A stretch of DNA of 64,000 nt, taken from the NCBI RefSeq assembly GCF_000342165.1, contig NZ_AMRV01000003.1, positions 403,453 to 467,452 on the forward strand, written 5' to 3'. The notes beneath the pieces were generated by a model. That model had not been told where the DNA came from. It searched no databases and saw only the letters and a program-made list of their open reading frames with translations. A program made the translations under genes and the position numbers. The DNA comes from Pacificimonas flava (lineage in GTDB: Bacteria; Pseudomonadota; Alphaproteobacteria; Sphingomonadales; Sphingomonadaceae). This document shows positions 27,665-37,651 of the stretch, in pieces (the stretch's first letter is position 1; the number at the start of each line of letters is the position of its first letter).

Positions 27665-29473
27665 CTATCTGTAAAGCGCGTTCAGCCGGTCGCCGTAGAC
27701 CTTTCGGATGACGTGCCGCCGGATTTTCATGGAGGGCGTCAGCTGCTCGTTCTCGACAGTGAAGGGACTGTCGGCAAGAACGACGCGGCGAACGCGCTCG
27801 GTCACCGAAAGGGTGCGGTTCACCCGGTCGACGGCGTTCATGATCTCCCGGTGGAATTCGGGCATGGCGAGCAGCGCATCCATGTCGGCCGGTTTTCCTT
27901 GCGCCTCGGCCCACTCGGCCGCCCATTCCATGTCCGGCACCACCAGCCCCACGAGGTAGGGCCGCTTGTCGCCGGCGACCATGGCCTGCGCGATCTCCGG
28001 CTGCAGCGTCAGCATGCCCTCGACCCGCTGCGGCGCGACATTGTCGCCCTTGTCGAGGACGATCAGGTCCTTCTTGCGGTCGGTGATGACGATATGACCG
28101 TCCTCGTCGAAATGGCCGATATCGCCGGTGTGCAACCAGCCGTCTCTCAGGACGCGTGCCGTCTCCGCCTCGTTGTTCCAATAGCCGTGCATGACCAGTT
28201 CGCCGCGCACCAGAATCTCGCCATCCTCGGCGATGCGCACCTCGATGCCCTTCAGCGGCGGGCCGACCGTATGCATCTTGATCTTCGCGGAGGGGCGGTT
28301 GCACGACACGACCGGCGCCGCCTCCGTCTGGCCATAGCCCTGCAGCAGCGTGACGCCCAGCGACTGGAAGAACAGGCCGACCTCTGGATTGAGGGGCGCG
28401 CCGCCCGCGACCATCGCCTTCAGCCGCCCGCCGAGGCGCTGGCCCACCTTCTTGCGGATGGTGCGGTCGAGAAGAAGATCGAGCGGTTTGTCGGTCAGCG
28501 GCAGACGACCCCGGCGAACGCGCTTCTCGCCCAGGCGCAGCGCCTGGTTTAGCAGCCACAGCGCCGCGCCGCCCTGCTTTTCGATCCCCTTCATGATGCG
28601 CTGGCGCAGCACCTCGAACAGGCGCGGGACGACGACCATGATCGTGGGCCGCGTCTCCTCGATATCCGCCGCAAGCTTGTCGATGCCGCGGCTGTAGAAG
28701 ATTTCCGCACCGCACATGATCGGCAGATATTGCCCGCCCGTATGCTCATAGGCGTGGCTGAGCGGCAGGAAGGACAGGAAGCGCTCGTCGGCAATGCCGA
28801 AATCGCCCTCGAGAATGTCATAGGCGCCGGCCGTCGAACACAGGATCGCGCCGTGATGCTGCATGACCCCGCGCGGCGCCCCGCCGGTGCCGCTCGTATA
28901 GATGATGCAGGCCAGATCTTCTCGCCGGACGCGCTGCATGCGCGCCCCTATGGCCGCAAGGTCGCCCGGCTGGCGCGCAACGATGTCGTCCCAATGATAA
29001 AGATGCGCACCGGAACTCTGGCTGATGCGCAGCGCGTCGATACCGATGACGATTTCGCAGGCATCCGCCTGATAGACAGCCGGCAGCAGCACCTTTGCCA
29101 GCTTCGCGTTGGAAACGATCACCGCGCGTGCGTGCGAATCTTCGAGAATGTGAAGATGATCGCGTTCGGTGTTCGTCGTATATGTGGGGACGCTGACGGC
29201 ACCGGCCGCCATGATGCCGAGGTCCGCGATGCACCATTCGGGGCGGTTTTCCGAAATCAGCGCGACCCGATCGCCGGGCTTGATGCCGAGTTCGATCAGC
29301 GCCTCCGCCACCTGCGCGACGCGGCGCGCGGTTTCCGCCCAGCTGATCGTTTCCCATGTGCCCCCCGCGCTGCGGGCGCCCAGAAACGGCGCGTGGCCCT
29401 TCGCTTCGGCCTGCGCGAGGAACATGGTGACGAGGTTCGGCCAGGGCTCCCCGGCTTTGGCGGCGACAGTCAC
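27665..29473 (-). CDS. Long-chain acyl-CoA synthetase
   Basis: Activates fatty acids to acyl-CoA with ATP, an adenylate-forming enzyme of 602 residues at the inner face of the membrane. Motifs in order: IIYTSGTGGAPRGVM (phosphate loop), LPLSHAYEHTGG, VAGGAPLNPEV, GYGQTEAAPVVS, GWLHTGDIG, ITDRKKDLI and a C-terminal lysine in LTPSMKIRRH. The domain set matches FadD15/AMP-binding long-chain ligases. It converges on the Fnr gene and stands 123 bases downstream of the second gamma-glutamyltransferase gene region. Confidence 0.93.
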   Translation of the reverse strand: MTVAAKAGEPWPNLVTMFLAQAEAKGHAPFLGARSAGGTWETISWAETARRVAQVAEALIELGIKPGDRVALISENRPEWCIADLGIMAAGAVSVPTYTTNTERDHLHILEDSHARAVIVSNAKLAKVLLPAVYQADACEIVIGIDALRISQSSGAHLYHWDDIVARQPGDLAAIGARMQRVRREDLACIIYTSGTGGAPRGVMQHHGAILCSTAGAYDILEGDFGIADERFLSFLPLSHAYEHTGGQYLPIMCGAEIFYSRGIDKLAADIEETRPTIMVVVPRLFEVLRQRIMKGIEKQGGAALWLLNQALRLGEKRVRRGRLPLTDKPLDLLLDRTIRKKVGQRLGGRLKAMVAGGAPLNPEVGLFFQSLGVTLLQGYGQTEAAPVVSCNRPSAKIKMHTVGPPLKGIEVRIAEDGEILVRGELVMHGYWNNEAETARVLRDGWLHTGDIGHFDEDGHIVITDRKKDLIVLDKGDNVAPQRVEGMLTLQPEIAQAMVAGDKRPYLVGLVVPDMEWAAEWAEAQGKPADMDALLAMPEFHREIMNAVDRVNRTLSVTERVRRVVLADSPFTVENEQLTPSMKIRRHVIRKVYGDRLNALYR

Positions 29474-29596
29474 GCAGGCATCACTCCCCAGATTTTCCGT
29501 CCGATGCGAAAATTCGATCCACGCGGTCCGGTCCCGGCAGCACGCTGTCTAGGCGGAAAGCGCCTGCGCGCAAATCGGGTACGGACCGCCTTCGTT

Positions 29597-31345
29597 CTAT
29601 TCGATTCCGGCGATCGCGCCTTCGCCGCGGCCGTCGGCGCCGCCGATCCAGCCGCGTCCGATGCGCTGCAGGCCATTCGCCTTGAGCGGCAGGTCGCTAA
29701 CACTGGTGTCGTGGCCCATGGCCTTCAACTGTCCCTCAAGACCGGCCAGCGGCGTATCCTCCTCCAGAACGACGGGGCCGAGCGCGGCGTAGAGTTGCGG
29801 CAGCTCAATGGCTTCGTCGATGCTGAGGCCCCAATCGATGACGCCGATGATCGCCTTCGCGGTCTGCGCGATAATGGTGGGACCGCCGGCCGCTCCGACC
29901 GCGAACGCCACCTCTCCACTCGGCGCGTAGACGATCGTCGGCGACATGGAACTGCGAGGCCGCTTGCGCGGGGCGATCGCGTTCGCCGCGGGAAGTCCGT
30001 CGACGACGGGCTGGAATGAGAAGTCGGTCAGTTCGTTGTTGAGGAAATAGCCGTTCACCGTCAGGCCGGAACCGAACACGGCCTCGATGGTCGAGGTGAG
30101 CGAGGCGACGTCCCCCTCCCGGTCGGCCGTCACGAAATGCGAGGTGCCGCCGTCCGGCGGTTGCCGTACCATGGCCACGTTCGGCGCTCCGGGGGGTGTG
30201 CCGGCCTCCACGGTTTCGGCCGCGCGCTGCGGATCGATCAGATCGCTGCGGGCCCGGGTATAAGCCTTGTCGATGAGGCCGCTTGTGGGAACGGAGACGA
30301 AATCGGGATCGCCGAGATATTTCTCCCGGTCGGCGAACGCGAGGCGCATGGATTCTGCAATCAGGTGCCAGGCCTGCGGGTCCTCCGGTCCCATGGCCGC
30401 GAGATCGAACCGCTCCAGCTGTTCCAGCATCGCGATGACCGTCGTTCCGCCGGAGGAGGGCGGCGGCATGCCGCACACGCGGTAGGAACGGTAGGTGCCG
30501 CAAACGGGATCGCGCCATTCCGCCTTGTAATCGCTGATGTCGGCGGTCGTCATCGCCTGCGGATGAACGGGCGCGGATACCACCGCCTGCACGATGGAGG
30601 ATGCGGAACGGCCGGTGTAGAAGCTCGACGGCCCCTCGGCCTGCAACCGGCGAAGGAAGCGGGCGGCGGCCGGGTTTCGGATCAGCGTGCCCACCGGCTT
30701 CGGCTGATCGGCGGCGGTGAAGTAAGTCGCGCGCGCCCATGCGGTCAGCGCCGCCCGGTCCTTCGAGCGCGTCAGCATGTCATGAAGCCTCGGCGTCACC
30801 TCGAACCCCTCCTCCGCCAGGCGGATCGCCGGATCGAACAGGCGCGCCCAGGGCAGCTTGCCGAACCGGCGATGCGCCTTCTCCATCAGCCGGACATTGC
30901 CGGGGATGCCGACCGACATGCCGCCGACCTGGCTGGCGCGATAGGGCTTCGGCTCCCCGTCGGCGCCCAGGAACATGTCGGGCATCGCGGCGCGCGGGGC
31001 GTATTCACGGCCGTCGAGCGCGTAGATCCGCCCGCTTTCACCGTCATGATACATCAGGAAGCCGCCGCCGCCGATACCGGAGCTTTGCGGCTCAACCACC
31101 GTCAGCGCGAGCAGTGTCGCCATGGCGGCGTCCGCCGCGCTGCCACCGGCGCGCAGCATTTCCTCGCCGGCCTCTGCCGCCAGAGGATGCGCGGCGGAGA
31201 CGATCGCGCTGTAGACCTGTTCCTGACCCTGATCCGAGATCGCCTCGGGCGCAGCCGTCGCCTGGGGCGCGGCCGGGGGCGCGCAGCTTGCAAGAAGGGC
31301 GATGGCGGCCGCGGCAAGGGCGGCAGAGGATGAAAGGCGCGTCAT
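29597..31345 (-). CDS. ggt: Gamma-glutamyltransferase, lipoprotein form (second copy)
   Basis: A second gamma-glutamyltransferase, about 582 residues. The N-terminal signal has a lipobox (IALLASC), so it is likely anchored in the outer or inner membrane facing the periplasm, unlike the first copy. The predicted autocleavage site precedes the catalytic Thr in GGTSHFVTADREGDVAS; SGIGGGGFLMYHD and GAAGGPTIIAQ are also conserved. A GTG at 31357 is an alternative start. It is only distantly similar to the copy at 18725, so this is not a recent duplication. Confidence 0.9.
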   Translation of the reverse strand: MTRLSSSAALAAAAIALLASCAPPAAPQATAAPEAISDQGQEQVYSAIVSAAHPLAAEAGEEMLRAGGSAADAAMATLLALTVVEPQSSGIGGGGFLMYHDGESGRIYALDGREYAPRAAMPDMFLGADGEPKPYRASQVGGMSVGIPGNVRLMEKAHRRFGKLPWARLFDPAIRLAEEGFEVTPRLHDMLTRSKDRAALTAWARATYFTAADQPKPVGTLIRNPAAARFLRRLQAEGPSSFYTGRSASSIVQAVVSAPVHPQAMTTADISDYKAEWRDPVCGTYRSYRVCGMPPPSSGGTTVIAMLEQLERFDLAAMGPEDPQAWHLIAESMRLAFADREKYLGDPDFVSVPTSGLIDKAYTRARSDLIDPQRAAETVEAGTPPGAPNVAMVRQPPDGGTSHFVTADREGDVASLTSTIEAVFGSGLTVNGYFLNNELTDFSFQPVVDGLPAANAIAPRKRPRSSMSPTIVYAPSGEVAFAVGAAGGPTIIAQTAKAIIGVIDWGLSIDEAIELPQLYAALGPVVLEEDTPLAGLEGQLKAMGHDTSVSDLPLKANGLQRIGRGWIGGADGRGEGAIAGIE

Positions 31346-31410
31346 GGCGCGCGACACTAGGCCGCCGGGCGAAGCGGAGCAATGGCGAGGAGGAAGGGGC
31401 GCGGGGGCAC

Positions 31411-32463
31411 CTACCGCGCATCCGCGCCGACAGCCTCCGCCACCGAGGCGAAACCGTCCGCCTTCACATGCTTTGCAAGACCTGCCGCCAGCCTGCGCGG
31501 CAGGCGCGGCCCCTCATAGACCAGAGCGGTGTAAAGCTGCACCAGCGAGGCGCCGGCCCGGATCCGAGCATAAGCGTCCTCGGCGGTCTCGATGCCGCCG
31601 ACGCCGATCAGCGGCAGCCGCCCGCCGGTCGCCTGGCGGAAAGCGATCAGGCGGTCCAGCGCGCGCGCCTTCAATGGTCGGCCGCTCAGCCCACCCTCCT
31701 CGGCGCGGCGATCGGATCGAAGCGCGTCCGGCCGCGCGATCGTCGTGTTCGAGCAGATGAGGCCGCTGACGCCGCTCGCGAGCGCCACCTCCGCAATGTC
31801 GGCAACATCGCTGTCGCTGAGGTCCGGCGCGACCTTCACGAACAGCGGTATGGCCCGGCCGCCCCGGGCGGCAAGGCTGCGTTCCAGCAGTTCCGCCAGC
31901 GCGTCCTTCGATTGCAGGGCGCGCAGGCCCGGCGTGTTGGGAGACGAGATGTTCACCGTCAGATAATCCGCAAGGGGTGCGGCCCGCCGAACGCCCACCT
32001 CATAGTCGGCGATGCGATCCTCCGAATCCTTGTTCGCCCCGACATTGATTCCCAGCATCCCCGCCCCGGTTCCAGGCTGACGCCGGGACAGACGGGCAAG
32101 CGCCCGGTCCAGTCCGCCATTGTTGAAGCCGAGGCGATTGATGACAGCCCGGTCTTTCGGCAGGCGAAAAATGCGGGGGCGGGGGTTGCCGGACTGCGGG
32201 CGCGGCGTCAGCGTGCCCACCTCGACGAAGCCGAAACCGAGGCCCAGCATGGCGGCGGGGACCTCCGCATTCTTGTCGAACCCCGCGGCAAGACCCACCG
32301 GATTGGCAAAGGTCAGACCGGCGACATCGCTGCGCAGCACGGGATCGGACGCGGGCACCGGCCCTGTCGGCGCCCGCTTCAGCGCCGCGACGGTCATGCC
32401 GTGGACGCGCTCTGCATCCAGGCGGAACAGAAGGGGGCGCATCAGGGGAAAGAACATGGACAT
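31411..32463 (-). CDS. pyrD: Quinone-dependent dihydroorotate dehydrogenase
   Basis: Fourth step of pyrimidine synthesis, class 2 enzyme at the inner membrane, passing electrons through FMN to quinone. It has 350 residues. The N-terminal amphipathic extension (FPLMRPLLFRLDAERVHGMTVAAL) is the membrane and quinone tunnel element of class 2. The barrel carries NRLGFNNGG, GINVGANKDS, NISSPNTPGL with the catalytic Ser of class 2 in that region, VKVAPDLSD and IGVGGIETAEDAYARIRAGAS. It is divergent from the DUF885 peptidase gene. Confidence 0.95.
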   Translation of the reverse strand: MSMFFPLMRPLLFRLDAERVHGMTVAALKRAPTGPVPASDPVLRSDVAGLTFANPVGLAAGFDKNAEVPAAMLGLGFGFVEVGTLTPRPQSGNPRPRIFRLPKDRAVINRLGFNNGGLDRALARLSRRQPGTGAGMLGINVGANKDSEDRIADYEVGVRRAAPLADYLTVNISSPNTPGLRALQSKDALAELLERSLAARGGRAIPLFVKVAPDLSDSDVADIAEVALASGVSGLICSNTTIARPDALRSDRRAEEGGLSGRPLKARALDRLIAFRQATGGRLPLIGVGGIETAEDAYARIRAGASLVQLYTALVYEGPRLPRRLAAGLAKHVKADGFASVAEAVGADAR

Positions 32464-32547
32464 GGGCCCGCCCTAGTCAAAAGCGGCGGGCGCTTCTACG
32501 GTCCGGCGCGAACAACACGATCCAGAAGATGGGGGAACATTACGGAC

Positions 32548-34473
32548 ATGAACCGCAAGATCATCCTGCTCGCCGCCTGTGCAGTGCTGCCTGCCTGCGC
32601 CGGCTCCAACGCGGCCGATCCTGCCGATGTCGCCGCGCAGATTCGTGCGAACGACGCGGCGGCTCCTGCACCGGCGCCGGCTCCTGCACCGGCGGCCGCC
32701 GCAACGCAGACTGCGACACAGCCCGCCGCCGCCGGCCAGTCCGCCGCCGCCACAAATGCCGATGCGCGGCTTGCGGCGTTCTTCGAGACGTACAACGAGG
32801 CCGTGCTGGAACGCTCGCCGACGACCAAGGCCTATCGCGGCATCATCGATGAGGATTATGGCCGCTGGGGTGAATATTCGGACGCGGCGGAGCAGCGCGA
32901 CTATGCCGAGGACATGGCGTTCCTCGAGCGGATGCGCGCGACCTTCGCCGATGCGCAGCTGTCGGATGACTCGCGCCTGTCCTACGACCTGTTCGAATCG
33001 ATGATGGCGCGGCGCGCCAAGGCATTCCCCTTCCGCCGCAATTCCTACGTCTTCGACCAGATGAACGGCGCGCATTCGGATCTTCCCGCCTTCCTGATCA
33101 ACATTCACAAGGTCACGAACGCCGACGAGGCACGGGCGTATGTTTCCCGGCTGGAGGGTATGGACGAGGTGTTCGACACGCTGATCGAGGAGGCGAACAT
33201 CCGCGCCCAGAACGGCGTGCAGCCGCCGGACTGGGTCTACCCCTACGTCCTCAGCGATATCGACAATCTCTTGTCCGGCGCCCCCTTCACGGACGGGGAG
33301 CCGACCGCGCTGATGGCGGACCTGACGGAGAAGGTGAACGCGCTCGGCATCGATCAGGCCGAGAAGGACCAGATCCTCGCCGCCGGGCGCACCGCCCTTC
33401 TGGAGCAGGTTGGGCCGGCCTATGAGCGCCTGCGCGCCGCTATCGAGCAGCAGCAGGCCAATGCCCCCACCGTCGACGGCGTGCACCGATTCAGCGACGG
33501 CGCCGCCTATTATGCCGAGCGCCTGGGCTATTACACCACGACCGACATGACCGCCGATCAGGTGCACCAGCTCGGCCTGCAGAATGTCGAACGCATCCAC
33601 AACGAGATGCGCGCCATCATGAAGCGGGTCGGGTTCGAGGGGACGCTGCAGGAATTCTTCGAAAGGCTGCGCTCCGACCCGGCGATGTTCTACGATACGC
33701 GGGAGGCCTATTTGGCGGCCGCGCAGCAGAAGGTCGACGCGATGAGGGCGAAGCTGCCGGAATATTTCGGCCGACTTCCCAAGGCGGACCTGCGCATCAA
33801 GCCGGTTGAGGCGTTCCGCGAGAAATCGGCTGGCAAGGCGTTCTACAACGCGCCGGCGCCCGACGGATCGCGCCCCGGCACCTATTATGTGAACCTCTAC
33901 AATCTGCGCGACATGTCGAAGACGGAGCTGGAGGCCCTTGTCTATCATGAGGGCATTCCTGGCCACCACATGCAGCGCGCATTGCAGGTGGAGCAGCAGG
34001 ACCTGCCGCCCTTCCGCCGTTTCGGCGGCTTCACCGCCTATACGGAGGGGTGGGGCCTCTATGCCGAGGAACTGGGCAAGGACATGGGCTTCTACCAGGA
34101 TCCCTACAGCGACTTCGGCCGGCTGGGCATGGAACTGTGGCGCGCCTGCCGTCTCGTGGTCGACACCGGCATCCATTCCAAGAAATGGAGCCGGGAAGAG
34201 GCGATCCAGTATCTGAAGGAAAATACGCCCAATCCCGATGGCGACATCGAAAAGGCCATCGAACGCTACATCGTCTATCCCGGCCAGGCGACCGCTTACA
34301 TGGTCGGCAAGCTGAAGATCATGGAACTGCGCCAGCGGGCCATGGACCGGCTGGGCGACCGTTTCGACTGGCGCGGCTTCCACGACGCGGTGCTGGGTTC
34401 CGGCCCTGTCCCGCTCGATATTCTGGAAAGCAACATGAACGCCTGGATCGAGGAACAGGCGGCGCAGGGCTAG
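32548..34473 (+). CDS. DUF885 family lipoprotein, putative metallopeptidase
   Basis: A 641-residue periplasmic lipoprotein: signal peptide with a lipobox near LPAC, then an Ala/Pro/Gln-rich linker (about 25-70) and a DUF885 domain to the end. The zinc-peptidase-like motif HEGIPGHHMQ and the second conserved stretch YTEGWGLYAEELG are present, as are IVYPGQATAYMVGK and ELRQRA. DUF885 proteins resemble M32-like zinc peptidases, but substrate and activity are mostly unproven. The ATG at 32548 is preceded by ggggga at about 11 bases and starts the signal peptide. Confidence 0.88.
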   Translation: MNRKIILLAACAVLPACAGSNAADPADVAAQIRANDAAAPAPAPAPAPAAAATQTATQPAAAGQSAAATNADARLAAFFETYNEAVLERSPTTKAYRGIIDEDYGRWGEYSDAAEQRDYAEDMAFLERMRATFADAQLSDDSRLSYDLFESMMARRAKAFPFRRNSYVFDQMNGAHSDLPAFLINIHKVTNADEARAYVSRLEGMDEVFDTLIEEANIRAQNGVQPPDWVYPYVLSDIDNLLSGAPFTDGEPTALMADLTEKVNALGIDQAEKDQILAAGRTALLEQVGPAYERLRAAIEQQQANAPTVDGVHRFSDGAAYYAERLGYYTTTDMTADQVHQLGLQNVERIHNEMRAIMKRVGFEGTLQEFFERLRSDPAMFYDTREAYLAAAQQKVDAMRAKLPEYFGRLPKADLRIKPVEAFREKSAGKAFYNAPAPDGSRPGTYYVNLYNLRDMSKTELEALVYHEGIPGHHMQRALQVEQQDLPPFRRFGGFTAYTEGWGLYAEELGKDMGFYQDPYSDFGRLGMELWRACRLVVDTGIHSKKWSREEAIQYLKENTPNPDGDIEKAIERYIVYPGQATAYMVGKLKIMELRQRAMDRLGDRFDWRGFHDAVLGSGPVPLDILESNMNAWIEEQAAQG

Positions 34474-34477
34474 CGCG

Positions 34478-35317
34478 TCAGCTCAGCAGCGAAAGCGGCG
34501 GAATCAGCCTGTGCTCGTTCCGCCGCCGAAAGCTCTGCTCCATCAGATCCGATTTGGTCGCGGCGTAGCGGGCCGGGGTCATCCCGGTGAAGGCGCTGAA
34601 CTCGCGAATGAAGTGCGACTGATCGTAAAACGCCTCGCCTGCCGCATCGACCCACCGCATCCCGGGGTTCAGGCGCAGGCGCATGGCCGCGCGCAGGACA
34701 CGGCTCTTGCGCGAAAGCGTCTTCGGACTGGTACCGAAATACTGATGGCAAAGGCGCTCGGTCTGGCGGGCGGACATGTCGCAGGCCGCCACAAGATCGT
34801 CGACCTGCGGCGCCTCCGACATTGTCAGCCAGCGCTCGGCGGCCGCCTGAAAGCGTGCGCCGCGTGCCGGTCTGACGGCCAGCCGCCGGAACAGCATGTC
34901 GGCACAGCCTGTCAGCTCCGCATCGCTTCGCGCGCCGCGCATGCAGTCGACCGCATCCTCTGCGGGCCTGCCGACAAGATCCGGCAGCGGCGTGATGCGG
35001 TCGGCCATTTCGTCCGCCGACATGCCGAACATGGTTTCGAAGCCGAGCGGCAGGAGCCCGGCCCCCAGGACCTTCCCGGGGCCGAATGCGGTCATGATCA
35101 GCGGGCGCGTGCGGTGGCCGAACAGAACCGCGCCGTCGTAAAGACCGGACCGGTCCGCAACGCTCATCCGGTACTGCCCCGCCAGCCCGAACCGGATGTT
35201 CGACTGTTCCGCCTGAATGATGTCGTCGAGCCGCAGCAGATCGTATTCGAGCACGTAATAGCTGGACAGGTAAGCCCGCAGATCCCGGGCCGGCAGATAA
35301 AAATGCATCTCGATCAT
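34478..35317 (-). CDS. AraC-family transcriptional regulator
   Basis: 279 residues. The C-terminal third contains the two AraC helix-turn-helix units (LVAACDMSARQTERLCHQYFGTSPKTL, then AAGEAFYDQSHFIREFSAFTGMTPARY). The N-terminal part (about 1-170) has no recognised ligand domain and resembles the DUF6597-like sensor region of this subgroup. The ATG at 35317 follows aagggga and is preferred over much longer in-frame openings. It converges with the DUF885 gene 4 bases away and shares its upstream region with the divergent suf operon, but regulation of suf by it is not shown. Confidence 0.85.
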   Translation of the reverse strand: MIEMHFYLPARDLRAYLSSYYVLEYDLLRLDDIIQAEQSNIRFGLAGQYRMSVADRSGLYDGAVLFGHRTRPLIMTAFGPGKVLGAGLLPLGFETMFGMSADEMADRITPLPDLVGRPAEDAVDCMRGARSDAELTGCADMLFRRLAVRPARGARFQAAAERWLTMSEAPQVDDLVAACDMSARQTERLCHQYFGTSPKTLSRKSRVLRAAMRLRLNPGMRWVDAAGEAFYDQSHFIREFSAFTGMTPARYAATKSDLMEQSFRRRNEHRLIPPLSLLS

Positions 35318-35537
35318 ACCGGTCCCCTTCCGGCCGCAATGCTTGGCGCAAGCATAGCACAGGTTGGAAATGCAGGCACGATTCGAATGGGGCGGAGGAA
35401 GATATGCACGGCCCGGCCAAGGGAAGCCGGACCGTGCAAGTTCGAGCCCATGACCGGACGGGATTTTCGGGGCCGCCCAATCCCTGTCCGCTGACAGGCC
35501 CGAGGTAGAATGGACGCCTCCTAGCGCGGGCGAGCGA

Positions 35538-35580
35538 GTCGGAATTGTAGGAATCCGACATGCCCCGCTTGAAGGGCATG
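35538..35580. promoter_or_regulatory. Two adjoining inverted repeats upstream of sufR
   Basis: gtcggaatt (35538-35546) and aatccgac (35552-35559) form an imperfect dyad around gtagg. It is followed directly by catgccc (35559-35565) and gggcatg (35574-35580), a perfect 7-base repeat with an 8-base centre. They lie 42 to 84 bases before the sufR start and are candidate binding sites for a dimeric regulator. Confidence 0.45.
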
Positions 35581-35596
35581 TCGCCGCGCCCATATA

Positions 35597-35609
35597 AATC
35601 GGACCGATT
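35597..35609. promoter_or_regulatory. Palindromic operator candidate at the sufR start
   Basis: AATCGG-A-CCGATT is a perfect 6-1-6 palindrome ending 12 bases before the sufR ATG, embedded in an AT-rich stretch (catataaat before, gattgagtatgatt after) that could hold the -10 element. Position and symmetry suit autorepression by the Rrf2 regulator, an inference. Confidence 0.5.
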
Positions 35610-35621
35610 GAGTATGATTAG

Positions 35622-36071
35622 ATGATTCGCCTCAGCAACCTTGCCGATTATGCCGTCGTCGCGATGGTCGCCCTTGCGCGTAGCGGGGACCGGCTGAACG
35701 CGGCCGACCTCGGCCAGAAGAGCGGCATTCCCGCGCCGACCGCGCAAAAGCTGGCCGGCCTTCTGACGCGTGCGGGACTGCTCGCATCCGTGCGCGGCGC
35801 CGGCGGCGGGGTGCATCTGGCGCGCCGGCCGCAAGCCATTCGCCTGACCGAAATCATAGAGGCGGTGGACGGCCCGATCGGTTTGACGCAATGCCTGCAC
35901 GAAGGCGCCGAAGACTGCATCGTGGGGGCGAATTGCAGCGTGAAGCCGCACTGGACATTGATCAACGCACGCGTCCGCGCCGCATTGTCGGACGTCACGC
36001 TTGCCGAACTGATGCAACGCGCACCCGTCGCTGCCGGCGGCGCGTCCGTACACGAGAAGGAGATGGCCTGA
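35622..36071 (+). CDS. sufR: Rrf2-family Fe-S assembly regulator
   Basis: 149 residues, first gene of the suf operon. The N-terminal winged HTH ([14 protein letters not shown] to [18 protein letters not shown]) is typical of Rrf2/IscR. Cys91, Cys99 and Cys105 have nearly IscR spacing (92, 98, 104), so it probably binds an Fe-S cluster and senses cluster demand, repressing suf when clusters are plentiful. No strong ribosome binding site is visible. Its stop and the sufB start overlap by one base (TGATG at 36069-36073). Confidence 0.88.
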   Translation: MIRLSNLADYAVVAMVALARSGDRLNAADLGQKSGIPAPTAQKLAGLLTRAGLLASVRGAGGGVHLARRPQAIRLTEIIEAVDGPIGLTQCLHEGAEDCIVGANCSVKPHWTLINARVRAALSDVTLAELMQRAPVAAGGASVHEKEMA

Positions 36072-37537
36072 TGGCCGCCAACGCCGAAGCCCTCGCCCTT
36101 GCCGAGGAGAGCTCCAAGTACAAATGGGGCTTCACCTCTGACGTCGAATCCGAACTGTCGCCCAAGGGGCTGGACGAGAACACCGTCCGCTACATTTCCA
36201 TGAAGAAGGGCGAGCCGGAGTGGATGCTGGACTGGCGCCTGAAGGCGTTTCGCCTTTGGCAGACGATGGAGCATCCCGACTGGTCAAAGCTGAACGTTCC
36301 GCCGATCGACTACCAGGACGCCTATTATTACGCCGAGCCGAAGAAGAAGCCGACGCTGGAAAGTCTCGACGATCTCGATCCGGCGATCCGCGAGACCTAT
36401 GAGAAGCTCGGCATTCCGATCGAGGAGCAGAAGGTGCTCGCCAATGTGGAGGGTGCCCGCAAGGTCGCCGTCGACGCTGTGTTCGATTCGGTCTCCGTCG
36501 CCACTACGTTCCGGGAGGAACTGACCAAGGCCGGCGTCATCTTCATGTCGATTTCGGAGGCCATTCGCGAGCATCCGGAGCTGGTCAGGAAGTGGCTGGG
36601 CGCGGTCGTGCCGCAGCGCGACAATTTCTTCGCCACCCTCAACAGCGCGGTCTTTTCCGACGGCACGTTCGTCTACATTCCTGAGGGCGTACGCTGCCCC
36701 ATGGAGCTGAGCACCTATTTCCGCATCAACGCGGAGAATACCGGCCAGTTCGAACGCACGCTGATCGTCGCGGACAAGGGCAGCTATGTCAGCTATCTGG
36801 AGGGGTGCACCGCGCCGCAGCGCGACGAGAACCAGCTTCATGCCGCCGTCGTGGAACTGGTCGCGCTCGACGATGCGGAAATCAAATATTCCACGGTCCA
36901 GAACTGGTATCCGGGCGACGAGAACGGCATGGGCGGCATCTACAATTTCGTGACGAAGCGGGGGCATTGCCGCGGCGCGCGCTCGAAGATTTCCTGGACG
37001 CAGGTGGAAACCGGCAGCGCCGTCACCTGGAAATATCCAAGCTGCGTGCTGGCAGGCGAGGACAGTGTCGGGGAGTTCTATTCCGTCGCGCTGACCAACA
37101 ATGCGCAGCAGGCCGACACCGGCACGAAGATGATCCACCTGGGCAAGAACACGCGCTCGACGATCATTTCGAAGGGCATTTCCGCCGGCCGCAGCGACAA
37201 TACCTATCGCGGCCTGGTGCGGGTCGGCCCCTCCGCCGAGAATGTCCGGAACTTCACGCAGTGCGACAGCCTGCTGCTGGGGGACAAGTGCGGCGCGCAC
37301 ACCGTCCCCTACATCGAGGTGAAAAATCCGTCCGCGCAGATCGAACATGAGGCGACCACGTCCAAGATCAGCGACGATCAGCTTTTCTATGCGATGAGCC
37401 GGGGTCTGGATGAGGAAGAGGCGGTGGCGCTGATCGTCAACGGCTTCGCGCGCGAGGTGCTGCAGCAGCTGCCCATGGAATTTGCCGTCGAGGCACAGAA
37501 GCTGCTCGGCATCAGCCTGGAGGGCGCGGTCGGATAA
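36071..37537 (+). CDS. sufB: Fe-S scaffold protein SufB
   Basis: Subunit of the SufBC2D scaffold on which Fe-S clusters are built in the cytosol. It has 488 residues with the family core [52 protein letters not shown] and [26 protein letters not shown], including the conserved cysteines and the Arg/Thr channel residues. It begins one base into the sufR stop and is followed by a 114-base gap before sufC, the only real gap of the operon. Confidence 0.97.
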   Translation: MAANAEALALAEESSKYKWGFTSDVESELSPKGLDENTVRYISMKKGEPEWMLDWRLKAFRLWQTMEHPDWSKLNVPPIDYQDAYYYAEPKKKPTLESLDDLDPAIRETYEKLGIPIEEQKVLANVEGARKVAVDAVFDSVSVATTFREELTKAGVIFMSISEAIREHPELVRKWLGAVVPQRDNFFATLNSAVFSDGTFVYIPEGVRCPMELSTYFRINAENTGQFERTLIVADKGSYVSYLEGCTAPQRDENQLHAAVVELVALDDAEIKYSTVQNWYPGDENGMGGIYNFVTKRGHCRGARSKISWTQVETGSAVTWKYPSCVLAGEDSVGEFYSVALTNNAQQADTGTKMIHLGKNTRSTIISKGISAGRSDNTYRGLVRVGPSAENVRNFTQCDSLLLGDKCGAHTVPYIEVKNPSAQIEHEATTSKISDDQLFYAMSRGLDEEEAVALIVNGFAREVLQQLPMEFAVEAQKLLGISLEGAVG

Positions 37538-37541
37538 ATTC

Positions 37542-37564
37542 GCGGCGTTTCGCAAGGACGCCGC
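37542..37564 (+). promoter_or_regulatory. Hairpin between sufB and sufC
   Basis: Perfect 7-base arms gcggcgt (37542-37548) and acgccgc (37558-37564) with a 9-base loop, starting 4 bases after the sufB stop. No T-run follows, so it is more likely an mRNA-stabilising or attenuating hairpin than a terminator. Confidence 0.35.
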
Positions 37565-37651
37565 TTCGAATTGCTCGGCATGCGCCGCGCGCAGCGGCGG
37601 ACCGCGGCAGAACATGATGTCCGGCACGGACCGGAACGACGAGGATTTGAA

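Larger units (their letters stand above)
35318..35621. other. Divergent promoter region, AraC regulator and suf operon
   Basis: This 304-base gap holds no gene I can support. It contains, near its right end, an imperfect inverted repeat at 35538-35559, a perfect one at 35559-35580 and a palindrome at 35597-35609, described separately. The left part facing the AraC gene shows nothing recognisable. Confidence 0.6.

Noticed and set aside
30739..32547. Very long upstream extension of the DUF885 gene
   Set aside because: The extension is antisense to ggt and pyrD. A lipoprotein signal and ribosome binding site define the start at 32548.
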